Shown piece after piece: positions 6,833-16,090 of a DNA stretch of 38,470 bases. Each line of letters starts with the position of its first letter. The first letter of the stretch is position 1. The translations under genes and the position numbers were made by a program. The stretch is from an uncultured Bacteroides sp. GTDB lineage: Bacteria > Bacteroidota > Bacteroidia > Bacteroidales > Bacteroidaceae. The notes under the pieces were generated by a model. That model was not told where the DNA came from. It worked only from the letters and a program-made list of their open reading frames with translations, and searched no databases. The DNA lies in NCBI GenBank assembly GCA_949300425.1, contig CASGED010000025.1, positions 1 through 38,470 of the forward strand. The letters run 5' to 3'.

Positions 6833-9583
6833 TCACTTCTTCCGTTTGAGGAACTCCGTGGGGCTTTCTCCAAAATAGTCCTTATAACATTTAGTGAAAT
6901 AGGAAGGCGAAGTGAAGCCTACTTCGTATGTTATTTCCGCAATGGTTTTTTCCGTGGACGCCAGCAGGGAGGCGGCACGCTTCAACCGGGCGATGCGCAC
7001 CAGTTCGTTGGGCGAATAGCCGCTCAGGGCTTTGGTCTTGCGGTAGAGTTGCACGCGGCTCAGGCCGATGTCCTCACCCAGTTGCTCCACGCTGAGGTCG
7101 GGGTCAGCGAGGCGTTGTCCGATGAGGTCTTGTAACTTCTCTAAGAAGCCTTTGTCGATGTCCGCCAGCGGGGTCTTGCGGTCGGTGTTCAGCGAACCGT
7201 TGCTGAAGGCTTGTTGCAGGCGGTGGCGGTTTTCTATCAGATTACGCAGACGGGTGGTGAGCAATGCCGCGCTGAAAGGTTTGGCGATGTACGAGTCGGC
7301 GCCACACTCGTAGCCCTTTATCTTCTGTTCGTCCATGGCGTAGGCGGTGAGCATCATCACAGGGATGTGTGAAGTTTGCAGTTCCGATTTCAGGCGGCGG
7401 CAACACTCCATGCCGTCCATGACGGGCATCATGACGTCGCAGATGATGGCGTCGGGTACGTATTTCATGGCTTGACTGAGTCCTTCCTTGCCATCCGCTG
7501 CTTCGATGACATTATACTGCCCTTCCAGCACCGAGCGTACATAGTCGCGTATGTCTCGGTTGTCATCTACAATAAGGACGGTTTCGCGTCCATCGTCTTC
7601 CGGGGAGGGAGTGTGTACCTGTGCAGTGCCTTGCGTGGCCTCTGCAAGGGCGCCTTCTTTCATCGGAGGCAATGCCTTGCGGGGAGTGGGAGCATGGGTC
7701 GGGGCATCTTGCCGGGAGGCGGGCATTTCGATGGTGAAGGTCGTCCCTTTGCCTTCCGTGCTGTCTACGCGGATGGTGCCGTGGTGCATCTCTACGAACG
7801 CTTTGACCAAAGCCAGTCCGATGCCCGAACCGGCGTGATGCACGTCTATTTGGTAGAAGTTCTCGAAAATGTGCTGTACGTGTTCGGCGGGCATACCGAC
7901 GCCAGTGTCGGCCACTTGCAGGCGGAGCCACGGAGCATCATCTTGTGTGAAGAAAGAGAGGTCGACTTGGACGCTTCCCGCTTCCGGCGTGAACTTAAAG
8001 GCGTTGGACAGCAGGTTGTACACGATGCGCTCCATCTTCTCGGCGTCGGCGGTGACGACGTGAGGCTCTTGGGTTTCATCCGGTGTATGCAGGCCGAAGC
8101 GGATGTGTTTCTGATAAGCTAAGGTGCGGAAAGCGTCGGTCCATTCGTGCAGGGCGGCAGACAAGTCGAATTGGGACAGACGCAGGTCCAGTTTGCCGGC
8201 CTCGTATTTACGGAAATCCAATATCTGGTTGACCAGACGAAGCAGGACGGTGACATTCTTGTGTACAATGTTCAGCAGGAAATGTTCACGCTCGTCCAGA
8301 TGTGTGCTTTGGCTTAGTTGGTCCACAGGGTCGGCGATGAGCGTCAGCGGTGTGCGGAAGTCGTGGGACACGTTGGTGAAGAAAGTCAGTTTGGCATGAG
8401 TGGCTTCCTCCAGTTGCTTGGACAGTTCGATGAGCTGGTCGCGTTGCTCTTCCAGTTGCTTCTTTTGACGTGATAGTTCTTCATTCAGACGGACCTTTGT
8501 CCAAAAGGCGCGTACCGCCATGATGAGCAATCCGATGGTCAATGCGATAATCAGGATGCAGGCGTAGAGCAACATGCGCTGGGTGGAGTAGCGGGTGAGG
8601 AACACATCGAGACGGCTGTTCAGTGTTTCAATCTTTCCGTCCAAGGCATTGATTTGCTGGGTCTGCATCTGCATGATGCGGGCATTGGCTTTGTTCACCA
8701 GTGCCGTAGACAGGATGTTCTCTTTCTCAAATTCTTTTCCTTGCAGGATGTTCATGGCCACCTCCATCACTTTGTCACCGCCGGTGGGATAGATGAAAGT
8801 GGCGTCCAACTGCCCCTTCGACACCATATCCACGCCTTTGCCTTCGCCATAGAGGGCGTCTACGCCGATGAACAACATTTCCTTTTCCCGTTGGTGACGT
8901 ACGGCGGCACGGTAAGCGCCTGCGGCCATGCGGTCGTTGTAGCAAAACACTAAGTCAATGTGGGGATGACAGGTCAACAAAGAATCGAACAGTTGTTCCG
9001 CTTTCGGCTCAAACCATCCCGCATCAATGCTGTCTATTATCTCGATATCAGGATAATTCTTTAATACCTCCATCAGGCCGCGATGGCGTTCTGTGTCGGG
9101 CGTAGAAGTGGCGAGTCCTCTTACTTCCACGATCTTTCCATGACCTTCCAAACGATTGGCGATATAGCTGCCTGCCCGTTGCCCTATGTCGTAGTTGTCC
9201 GCTCCCACGAAGGCCGTGCATTGTTCCGAGCGTGTGCGGCGGTCTATCAATACGACCGGGATGCCCTTTTGGTAGGCTTTCTCAATGGCCGGGCTGACAT
9301 CGTCCACTACGTTGGGTGAGACTATCAGCAGGTTGATGCCCATGCCGATGAGTTCCTCGATGTCCCGTATTTGGCGGTCGTTATCATCGTTGGCGGCACG
9401 TATCTCTACCCGTACGCCCGGATAGAACTGCGCTTCACGCAGGATTTCCTTGTTAAGCTGGGTGCGCCAGTCGTCGTCGCTGCATTGGGATACGCCGATG
9501 AGGTAATCGGTTGTGGAAGTGCTACAGCTTGATAGGAGGCATATCATTAGTATAGTTAAAAGTAATGGAATACAGCTTTTCAT
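6833..9583 (-). CDS. Hybrid two-component system sensor-regulator (HTCS), sugar-binding periplasmic domain
   Basis: This single protein combines sensing and DNA binding. In order: a lipoprotein-like or cleaved signal (1-20, LSSC); a periplasmic-binding-protein type I sugar domain (about 26-310); a transmembrane helix (about 338-360); a coiled coil; HisKA with phospho-accepting His407 in NVSHDFRTPLTLI; HATPase with N box around Asn527 and DTGVG at 559-563; a receiver domain with Asp716 in CDVMMP and Lys768; and an AraC-type HTH (about 810-916). Known HTCS proteins with this PBP-type sensor include the fructose-sensing regulator of B. thetaiotaomicron. The adjacent GH32 and sugar kinase genes suggest a fructose-type inducer; that is inference. 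It has its own promoter at 9610. Confidence 0.93.
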   Translation of the reverse strand: MKSCIPLLLTILMICLLSSCSTSTTDYLIGVSQCSDDDWRTQLNKEILREAQFYPGVRVEIRAANDDNDRQIRDIEELIGMGINLLIVSPNVVDDVSPAIEKAYQKGIPVVLIDRRTRSEQCTAFVGADNYDIGQRAGSYIANRLEGHGKIVEVRGLATSTPDTERHRGLMEVLKNYPDIEIIDSIDAGWFEPKAEQLFDSLLTCHPHIDLVFCYNDRMAAGAYRAAVRHQREKEMLFIGVDALYGEGKGVDMVSKGQLDATFIYPTGGDKVMEVAMNILQGKEFEKENILSTALVNKANARIMQMQTQQINALDGKIETLNSRLDVFLTRYSTQRMLLYACILIIALTIGLLIMAVRAFWTKVRLNEELSRQKKQLEEQRDQLIELSKQLEEATHAKLTFFTNVSHDFRTPLTLIADPVDQLSQSTHLDEREHFLLNIVHKNVTVLLRLVNQILDFRKYEAGKLDLRLSQFDLSAALHEWTDAFRTLAYQKHIRFGLHTPDETQEPHVVTADAEKMERIVYNLLSNAFKFTPEAGSVQVDLSFFTQDDAPWLRLQVADTGVGMPAEHVQHIFENFYQIDVHHAGSGIGLALVKAFVEMHHGTIRVDSTEGKGTTFTIEMPASRQDAPTHAPTPRKALPPMKEGALAEATQGTAQVHTPSPEDDGRETVLIVDDNRDIRDYVRSVLEGQYNVIEAADGKEGLSQAMKYVPDAIICDVMMPVMDGMECCRRLKSELQTSHIPVMMLTAYAMDEQKIKGYECGADSYIAKPFSAALLTTRLRNLIENRHRLQQAFSNGSLNTDRKTPLADIDKGFLEKLQDLIGQRLADPDLSVEQLGEDIGLSRVQLYRKTKALSGYSPNELVRIARLKRAASLLASTEKTIAEITYEVGFTSPSYFTKCYKDYFGESPTEFLKRKK

Positions 9584-9609
9584 GGTTCATATAATAAATT
9601 GGTAAGGGG

Positions 9610-9617
9610 CAAAGATA
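9610..9617 (-). promoter_or_regulatory. -7 box for the HTCS gene
   Basis: The minus strand reads TATCTTTG (TAnnTTTG), 27 bases before the HTCS start and immediately after the terminator of the kinase gene. This separates regulator expression from the inducible operon upstream. Confidence 0.65.
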
Positions 9618-9618
9618 C

Positions 9619-9674
9619 GAAAAAGAGCGCACAGATAATGTTGTTTCAATCATTTTTCCTTATCTGTGCACTCT
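9619..9674 (-). terminator. Terminator after the sugar kinase gene
   Basis: A 15-bp stem (arms 9624-9638 and 9660-9674, one G-T type mismatch, 21-nt loop) is followed on the minus strand by a short T run. It lies just 10 bases after the kinase stop. Confidence 0.75.
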
Positions 9675-9684
9675 TTCTGATTGT

Positions 9685-10572
9685 TTACATCAACCTTTCC
9701 CGCAACGAATCGGGCAGCACGGGCATAGCTCCCTGTTGCGTGCAGACAAAGGCCGACGTGTTTACAGCCAGCCGATGGGCTTCGTTCACTGTCTTGCCCT
9801 TGAGGATGGCGGAGACAAAGGCGGCGGTGAAGGAATCGCCTGCGCCTACGGTGTCGGCCACTTGCACGCGGGGCGTCTCTACGAACGACACGCATCCGGG
9901 TGTGAATACGTAGCTGCCGTTGACGCCGCACGTCAGGATGAGCATCTTTAAATTGTATTTGCCTAATAATATCCAGCACTTGTCTTGCAGGTCGATGCCG
10001 GGATAGCCGAACATGCGGCTGACGGTGACCAGTTCTTCATCGTTTATCTTCAGGATGTTGCAGCGGCGCATGGAGTCGCACAAGACTTCCTTGGTATAGA
10101 AATTCTGACGTAGGTTGATGTCGAATATTTTCAGCGTGTCCGGCGTGTCGGGCATGGCGTCGAGGAAGCGGCCGATGGTCTGCCGGGACACCACGCTGCG
10201 TTGCGCCAGCGAGCCGAAGCATACGGCGCGTGTCTGACGGGCCAGTTCTTCCAAGGCATCGGTATAGGGAATGTTGTCCCACGCCACGCCTTCCTTGATG
10301 TCATAGCAGGGTACGCCCACATCGTCCAACGTCACTTGCACGGTGCCTGTGGGGTAGGGCACTGTTTCTACTATCCCGTTCAGTTCTTTTTCACGGAAGT
10401 TGTCCAATATCTCTTTTCCCAGTTTGTCATCGCCCACGGCACTGACTACCCGGCTCTCCAATCCGAATTGCGATACATGGTATGCAAAGTTGGCGGGTGC
10501 ACCGCCCAGTTTTTTCCCTTCGGGCAGCACGTCCCACAGTGCTTCGCCCATTCCTACTACATAGTTGTTCAT
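9685..10572 (-). CDS. PfkB-family carbohydrate kinase, probable fructokinase
   Basis: The 295-residue cytoplasmic protein is a ribokinase/PfkB-family sugar kinase. Visible signatures are the substrate loop GGAPANFAYH at 23-32 and the C-terminal ATP/anion-hole motif DTVGAGDSFTAAF at 240-252, with Asp246 as the expected catalytic base. The N-terminal GMGEALWDVLP is typical of bacterial fructokinases. It would convert fructose released by the GH32 enzyme to a phosphate ester that can enter glycolysis. It is the last gene of the minus-strand sugar operon, separated from the permease by 22-bp repeats; no -7 box was seen in front of it, so it is probably co-transcribed. Confidence 0.88.
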   Translation of the reverse strand: MNNYVVGMGEALWDVLPEGKKLGGAPANFAYHVSQFGLESRVVSAVGDDKLGKEILDNFREKELNGIVETVPYPTGTVQVTLDDVGVPCYDIKEGVAWDNIPYTDALEELARQTRAVCFGSLAQRSVVSRQTIGRFLDAMPDTPDTLKIFDINLRQNFYTKEVLCDSMRRCNILKINDEELVTVSRMFGYPGIDLQDKCWILLGKYNLKMLILTCGVNGSYVFTPGCVSFVETPRVQVADTVGAGDSFTAAFVSAILKGKTVNEAHRLAVNTSAFVCTQQGAMPVLPDSLRERLM

Positions 10573-10632
10573 GGTGAATATATTTTACAGATTACTATTA
10601 TTGTTTCTTCTTCCACTGTTTCGTCTGACAAT

Positions 10633-10708
10633 AGACGCCGTTTGTTCCTACATCAGACGCCGTTTGATCCTACATCAAACGCCGTTTGATCCTACATTAA
10701 ACGGCGTC
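10633..10708. repeat. Three 22-bp direct repeats ending in an inverted copy
   Basis: Near-identical units start at 10633, 10655 and 10677 (core GACGCCGTTTGATCCTACAT with one or two substitutions). An inverted partial copy, AAACGGCGTC at 699-708 of the 10-kb block, closes the array and pairs perfectly with GACGCCGTTT at 10634-10643. It lies 61 to 136 bases upstream of the kinase start, between it and the permease. Confidence 0.85.
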
Positions 10709-10776
10709 TGATGTCCAACCCTCCGGCACCCCCTTCAGAATGCCTTCTGGGGCATGTCCGGACGGGCTACGGCGGT

Positions 10777-11952
10777 TTATGCCGCCATCGGGCGCCGGAT
10801 GCGCGGCGTATAGAAAATTAGATACAAAACGCCTATCAGCATCACGCCCACGGCACCGCTCTGCCCCATGGCATCGCCGGCGAAGCCCATCAGCAGGGGG
10901 AACACTGTGCCGCCGAACAGACCCATAATCATCAGTCCGGACACTTCGTTCTTCTTCTCCGGCACCGCCATCAAGGCTTGAGCGAAGATGATGGAGAACA
11001 CGTTGCTGTTGCCGAAGCCTATCAACGCTATACATATATATATAATGTAGGGCGCATCCGAGGCAAGCAGCCCTGCCATTGCCACCAACATGCAGGCTAC
11101 GCTGAGGGCGAAGAACTTCCGGGCACTGGCCTTTTGCAGGATGAAGGCGCCGCTAAGGCAACCGATGGTACGGAAGATGAAATAAAGGCTGGTGGCCCAG
11201 GAAGCTTCGTCCAAGGTATAGCCCAACTTCTCCATCAGCAGCTTGGGAGCGGTGGTGTTGGTGCCTACGTCGATACCCACGTGGCACATGATGCCCAGGA
11301 AGCAGAGCAGAACGAACGGCTTGCCCAGCAGCCGGAAGCACCCGGCGAAGCCCGAAGCACGGTCGGGCTGCTCCTCCTCGATGGGCGTGACTCCCAGCCA
11401 CAAGATGGCAAGCACGGCTACAACCATATAGATGGGGAACAGCACGCGCCACTCCAGTCCGAAGGTCGGAATGGTCTGCGTGGCACCCCACATGGCGATG
11501 TAGGGAGCCAGGAACGAAGCGATGGCCTTCACGAACTGTCCGAAGGTCAATGAACTGGCCAGCCGGTCGCCGCTGATGATGTTGGACAAGAGCGGGTTCA
11601 GCGAAGTCTGCATCAGCGCATTGCCGATGCCCAACAGGGAGAACGAACATAGCATCAGTCCGTAACTGTTTCCGAAGAGAGGAAGCAACAACGACAGGGC
11701 GGTCACGACGAGACTCAATAGTACGGTCCTCTTCCGCCCGATGCGGTTCATCAGCACGCCCGTAGGCACACTGAAGATGAGGAACCAGAAGAACACGAGC
11801 GAGGGGAAGAGGTTGGCCTCGGAGTCGCTCAGCCCCAAGTCGGCCTTGACGTAGTTGGAGGCGATGCCCACCAAGTCTACGAAGCCCATCGCGAAGAAGC
11901 ACAGCATCACGGGGATGAGCTTACCATATTTCATTTTTGTATTGTCGGTCAT
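10777..11952 (-). CDS. MFS sugar permease (FucP/FHS-like)
   Basis: The 391-residue inner-membrane protein has about twelve transmembrane helices. The first half contains the MFS loop signature MNRIGRKRT after helix 2, and FSLLGIGNALMQTSLNPLLS resembles the FHS (fucose-galactose-glucose-hexuronate:H+ symporter) group. The opening MTDNTKMKYGKLIPVMLCFFAMGFVDLVG resembles sugar MFS transporters found in Bacteroides fructan and sucrose loci. It would import the monosaccharides freed by the exported GH36 and GH32 enzymes. It starts 13 bases after the GH36 stop, so the two are in one operon. ATG at residue 7 is an alternative start. Confidence 0.88.
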   Translation of the reverse strand: MTDNTKMKYGKLIPVMLCFFAMGFVDLVGIASNYVKADLGLSDSEANLFPSLVFFWFLIFSVPTGVLMNRIGRKRTVLLSLVVTALSLLLPLFGNSYGLMLCSFSLLGIGNALMQTSLNPLLSNIISGDRLASSLTFGQFVKAIASFLAPYIAMWGATQTIPTFGLEWRVLFPIYMVVAVLAILWLGVTPIEEEQPDRASGFAGCFRLLGKPFVLLCFLGIMCHVGIDVGTNTTAPKLLMEKLGYTLDEASWATSLYFIFRTIGCLSGAFILQKASARKFFALSVACMLVAMAGLLASDAPYIIYICIALIGFGNSNVFSIIFAQALMAVPEKKNEVSGLMIMGLFGGTVFPLLMGFAGDAMGQSGAVGVMLIGVLYLIFYTPRIRRPMAA

Positions 11953-11965
11953 GGTTGGTTCATTT

Positions 11966-14164
11966 TTATTGTGCGGTCAGTTCCACCACCCGGCTTTGTA
12001 TCTGTCCGAAGGTAAATACATCCAGCCCCGCCTTCATCAGGTAGTCACCGGAGAAAATACGCCCGTGCGCTTTCAGCGTAGAAGTAGTGCCGGGCATCAG
12101 GTTGATTTCTTCTACCCGGTACATCTTATCTGGGTCTAAACCTTGGAGTTTAACAGGCAATAGTTTCTCTTGGTAGCGCGGATGAATATCGTAAACGAAG
12201 AGTACGGCTTTCTCCTGCGAAGCGTCTACATAGTTTACGGCCATGTGGTTGCCCTCGTAGGGCGATACCAAACGATATTGCGTACCATCGAGGATAGCGG
12301 GCTTCAGCCGTTTCCAGTTGACAACGGCTTCGCGGCAGTATTCCAGCTCATCGGCACTCAGGTCTTTGAGGCCGATGTCGAAACCCAGCTTGCACATGGA
12401 GGCTACATCAGTGCGGAACTTGACAGAAGCGGCTTTGTTCCAACTCGTCACGTGGGCGCACATGGCCTTGGCGGGGAAGAAGTGGGAGAAGCCCCACTGG
12501 ATGTACAGACGTTCGACGGGATCGGTGTTGTCGCTACACCAGAACTCGGTGAAGTACTTCAAGGCTTCGTAGTCGCAGCGCGCCCCGCCGCCCGAACAGA
12601 GCATCATAGGCGTGGCAGGATGGTTCTCCTTGACGCGGCGCATGACGTTGTACACACCTCGCACATGGTCTATGTACAATTGTCCTTGGCGTTCCTTCAG
12701 ATAGGGAGAGTAAATGTTGGTGATGGGGCTGTTGCAGTCCCATTTGAAGTAGGCGATGTCGGGATTTTCCGTCAGCAACTTATCCACTACGCCGTAGACG
12801 TACTCCTGTACTTCCGGATTACTTAAGTCCAACACCAATTGGTTGCGGTAGTAATAGGTCTCGCGGTTGGGATAATGGATGGCCCAGTCGGGATGTCGCT
12901 CGTAGAGTTCGCTTTTAGGGTTGACCATCTCCGGCTCTATCCAGATGCCGAACTTCACGCCGGCTTCTTGGGCGGCTTGGGTCAATGCAGGAATACCTTC
13001 GGGCAGTTTAGTTCGGTTTACTTCCCAGTCGCCCAATCCGGCACGGTCGTTGTTTCGGGGGTACTTGTTGCCAAACCAGCCATCGTCCAGCAAGAACATG
13101 TCCACGCCCAAATCCTTGGCTTCCTTCATCAGACCAGCCAGCAGACTTTGGTCGAAGTCAAAGGCGGTATTCTCCCAATTGTTCAGCAATGTCATACGGT
13201 CGCCCATGCCGTCCTTCAGCTGATAGCGACGTGCCCATGCTTGTAGGTTGCGGCTGCCCTGCCCCGTGCCTTCCGTACTGAGAGTGAATATAAACTCCGG
13301 GGTCGTGAATACCTCGTTTGGCTGAAGCGAGTAGACTGAAGCATACGGGTTGATGGCGGGAATGACGCGCAAGTTGCCCACGTTGTCCACCTCGAAGGTG
13401 AAGCGGAAGTTGCCCGTCCAGCCCAAGGTGCCCATCAACACTTCGCCCTGTCGCTCCTGCGCCGGTTGGTTCATCCCCACCATGAAGAAGGGATGCATGT
13501 GCATGGCGGCACGGCTGCCCAGCTTGGTGTCCAATATCTTTTTGCCCGGCTGCAGGCGTTGACTGCTCATCTGCGCCTCCTTCGCCCAGTCACTGCTGAA
13601 CTCCGTCAGGTAGTAACTGTTTCTACAGAAGTAGAGCATGGCGGAGGCGTATGCCGATAGCCGGATTGGTTTCTTTTCCTCGTGGCGTATCTCACTCCAA
13701 GTCTTGATGACGTTCTCCTCGGCATAGGCCACATAGTGCAGGGTGACTTCCACGGGATATTGATCGTCGCGCAAGGTGATGTCCGTCTGCGTGCCGCCCG
13801 GCACAGGCTGTTGTGTGGACGAAACGTAGTAGAACCACGTGGAAGGATTGCCGTCAGTGTGGGTAATGGCGATGGCAGGCTCGAAGAAGTCTTCGTTGCC
13901 CGAACCGCTGTACACTTCCCAGCCCCGTTGGCTCACGCTGCCGTCCGAGGCGGCGTGTATATCCCAAGACAATGCTTCCATATCGGACGCATGCCGCAGT
14001 TTTTCACCGAAATAGCTTTGATACAACCGGCCGTTTTCGCCCACTTGCAGGATAAGGTCGGTCTGATTGGTGGAGATGCGGATGAGCTTTCGTTCCGCTC
14101 CGTTAGTATTTTGGCAGATAAGTATCATACCGAAAAGCAGTGTGAATAACAAGGAATGTTTCAT
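11966..14164 (-). CDS. GH36 alpha-galactosidase, exported
   Basis: This 732-residue enzyme hydrolyses terminal alpha-galactosides such as the alpha-1,6 galactose of melibiose and raffinose. It has a signal peptide (about 1-22), a GH36 N-terminal beta-sandwich, a catalytic TIM barrel from about 330 (FLLDDGWFGNKY, FGIWIEPEMVNP), and a C-terminal beta domain. Asp476 in YFKWDCN is the expected nucleophile and Asp545 in WCSDNTDPVERL the acid/base. Length is normal for the family. It sits 7 bases after the GH32 stop and 13 bases before the permease, in the same operon. Location is presumably periplasmic. Confidence 0.94.
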   Translation of the reverse strand: MKHSLLFTLLFGMILICQNTNGAERKLIRISTNQTDLILQVGENGRLYQSYFGEKLRHASDMEALSWDIHAASDGSVSQRGWEVYSGSGNEDFFEPAIAITHTDGNPSTWFYYVSSTQQPVPGGTQTDITLRDDQYPVEVTLHYVAYAEENVIKTWSEIRHEEKKPIRLSAYASAMLYFCRNSYYLTEFSSDWAKEAQMSSQRLQPGKKILDTKLGSRAAMHMHPFFMVGMNQPAQERQGEVLMGTLGWTGNFRFTFEVDNVGNLRVIPAINPYASVYSLQPNEVFTTPEFIFTLSTEGTGQGSRNLQAWARRYQLKDGMGDRMTLLNNWENTAFDFDQSLLAGLMKEAKDLGVDMFLLDDGWFGNKYPRNNDRAGLGDWEVNRTKLPEGIPALTQAAQEAGVKFGIWIEPEMVNPKSELYERHPDWAIHYPNRETYYYRNQLVLDLSNPEVQEYVYGVVDKLLTENPDIAYFKWDCNSPITNIYSPYLKERQGQLYIDHVRGVYNVMRRVKENHPATPMMLCSGGGARCDYEALKYFTEFWCSDNTDPVERLYIQWGFSHFFPAKAMCAHVTSWNKAASVKFRTDVASMCKLGFDIGLKDLSADELEYCREAVVNWKRLKPAILDGTQYRLVSPYEGNHMAVNYVDASQEKAVLFVYDIHPRYQEKLLPVKLQGLDPDKMYRVEEINLMPGTTSTLKAHGRIFSGDYLMKAGLDVFTFGQIQSRVVELTAQ

Positions 14165-14171
14165 GGTATTT

Positions 14172-16046
14172 TCATAATCCTAATTGATGAATATTCAAAT
14201 TGTTAACTTGGGCTTCGCCACCTTCGGCAAAGAAGCGGAGGTTATCGTACACTTCGGTGGGGAAAACCAAGTTGGTCATGGCGATGCGTCCACCGTCTAC
14301 GAACATTTCTACAGAGCATTTGTCCACAAAGATGTCCAAGTGATAGGTCTTTCCGTCGCACAGTGACAAAGGAGCCCACGTGCCAAGGGCAAAGTCATTC
14401 CGGTAATTGACGGAAAGCGATTTGCGGTGATCGTCGGTTTCCTTTACGTGTACGTCAAAATTACCTTTGTTAGGACCTGCCAATTCGGTGATGCCGCTTT
14501 CGGTGCGATCCATAACGATGCGCTTCTGTCGCATATCCAAGTAGATTTTTACTTTCTCGCCTTTGGCGTTCATCAAGTCAAAGCCTACGGTTTGTGCGCT
14601 GCCTGGCGTGATATCCATTTCCAATTCGACAGCGCAGTTCCGTTTGTCGGTCACTTGAGTTACATTGTGTTCATCGGTCAAGCTGAAGTCATCCACCGTG
14701 CGACTTTCCTTGCGCAATACTTGGGCTTCGGGCACTACGTTGGCGGCTACATAAGTCTGTCCGTCCTTGGTGTAAAGCGAAAGCTCGCGAGGCAGGCCGT
14801 TGGCTCCACGGTATTGCTTGATGGGGGTGATGTTGGCGTATTGCCAGTTGCTCATCCACGGCAGGGCAATGGTACGATCACCCGTGTTGGAGATGCATAC
14901 GGCGGCATAATGGTCCTTGCCATAATCCAGCCATTTGGTGACTTGAGGCTTGGTGTCACACTTGAACTCCTTGCCGTCGAAGGTGCCTACGAAATATTCC
15001 GTGGCACTGCCGCCAAACATACAGCCGGGGTTGATGTTGACTATCATCACCCACTTCATATTGTTCTTGTCACCGTCTACGGGTAGTTGGATAAAGTCGG
15101 GGCACTCAAATTGGTTGGGCTGTGCGCCGTAGCCTTCGCCAAACTGACTGAGGTAAGTCCACTCTTTCAGGTCTGTAGACGAGTAGAAACGCATGTTCTT
15201 GTCGGCGGAGACAATCATAATCCATTTCTTGTCCGGTTCGTACCAAAACACTTTCGGGTCGCGGAAGTCTTTCAGCCCATCGAACGGGGTCAGGATAGGG
15301 TTCTTTTCATATTTGGTGTAAGTACGTCCGTTGTCGGTGCTGTAAGCCATGCATTGTATTTGTCCGTGTTCATCGCTGGCCGAGGTGTAGAGAGCTATCA
15401 TTGCATTGGCTCCGTATCCGGCGGTATTGTCTTTGTCTACAATGGTGCTGCCGGAAAAGATGTGCCCCAAGGTGTCGCGGGCAATGGCGGGGTCGAGGTG
15501 CTCCCAATGGATGAGGTCGCGGCTGACAGAGTGTCCCCAGTGCATATTCCCCCATTTAGAGCCATAGGGATTGTATTGGAAGTACAAATGGTACTCACCG
15601 TCTTTGTAGACCATCCCGTTGGGGTCGTTCATCCAACCATAGAGCGGGGTATGGTGATAGACGGGACGATAGTAATCACGGTTGGCAGTGTCGAACGTGT
15701 CGCTTAGCCGGATGCTGTCCCAGCAAAGGGCGTCGGCACCGATGCGGCGGATGGTGACGGTGCGTTGTCCGTTCAGTGCGAAAGGCACGTAGTAGTCGAT
15801 GCCGTCTACGGCCAGGCGTACGTCCATGGCGCAATCCGCCGGGTTGCCCGTTTCAAGACGAACTTTGGCTTCGTTGCTTGTTTCCTGAATGGGCAGAATG
15901 AGGTATTTGGCCGGCTGGTCGATGTGTACGATGGTCAGCGTGTCGCCTTGGTGCTCCAACGTCAGTTTATTGCCGGAGGTTTGGCAGGCGGTGACTCCTG
16001 CGATGAATGCGGCGACTAATACGGAGTGCATAAAATTTCTTTTCAT
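14172..16046 (-). CDS. GH32 fructan/sucrose hydrolase lipoprotein
   Basis: The 624-residue protein has a lipoprotein signal with lipobox VTAC and Cys21, so it is membrane-anchored outside the cytoplasm. An N-terminal domain (about 30-120, DUF4980-like by position and composition) precedes the five-bladed propeller. The family triad is intact: Asp141 in WMNDPNG (nucleophile), Asp263 in FRDPKVFW (transition-state stabiliser) and Glu314 in FECPDF (acid/base). A C-terminal beta-sandwich spans about 455-624. GH32 enzymes split sucrose, the fructose end of raffinose, inulin or levan; exact linkage preference is not readable. It is 44 bases after the TonB receptor and 7 before GH36. Confidence 0.94.
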   Translation of the reverse strand: MKRNFMHSVLVAAFIAGVTACQTSGNKLTLEHQGDTLTIVHIDQPAKYLILPIQETSNEAKVRLETGNPADCAMDVRLAVDGIDYYVPFALNGQRTVTIRRIGADALCWDSIRLSDTFDTANRDYYRPVYHHTPLYGWMNDPNGMVYKDGEYHLYFQYNPYGSKWGNMHWGHSVSRDLIHWEHLDPAIARDTLGHIFSGSTIVDKDNTAGYGANAMIALYTSASDEHGQIQCMAYSTDNGRTYTKYEKNPILTPFDGLKDFRDPKVFWYEPDKKWIMIVSADKNMRFYSSTDLKEWTYLSQFGEGYGAQPNQFECPDFIQLPVDGDKNNMKWVMIVNINPGCMFGGSATEYFVGTFDGKEFKCDTKPQVTKWLDYGKDHYAAVCISNTGDRTIALPWMSNWQYANITPIKQYRGANGLPRELSLYTKDGQTYVAANVVPEAQVLRKESRTVDDFSLTDEHNVTQVTDKRNCAVELEMDITPGSAQTVGFDLMNAKGEKVKIYLDMRQKRIVMDRTESGITELAGPNKGNFDVHVKETDDHRKSLSVNYRNDFALGTWAPLSLCDGKTYHLDIFVDKCSVEMFVDGGRIAMTNLVFPTEVYDNLRFFAEGGEAQVNNLNIHQLGL

Positions 16047-16090
16047 GGTTGATGTTATTTACGAGTGTTCAAATATAATTCTTTTTATGA

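Noticed and set aside
10633-10708. CRISPR array
   Set aside because: Repeats are directly adjacent with no spacers and there are no cas genes.
12170-12826. Long plus-strand open frame opposite the GH36 gene
   Set aside because: It is antisense to a well-supported catalytic domain and is a shadow of its codon bias; the same applies to similar frames opposite GH32, GH2, gdhA and maeB.
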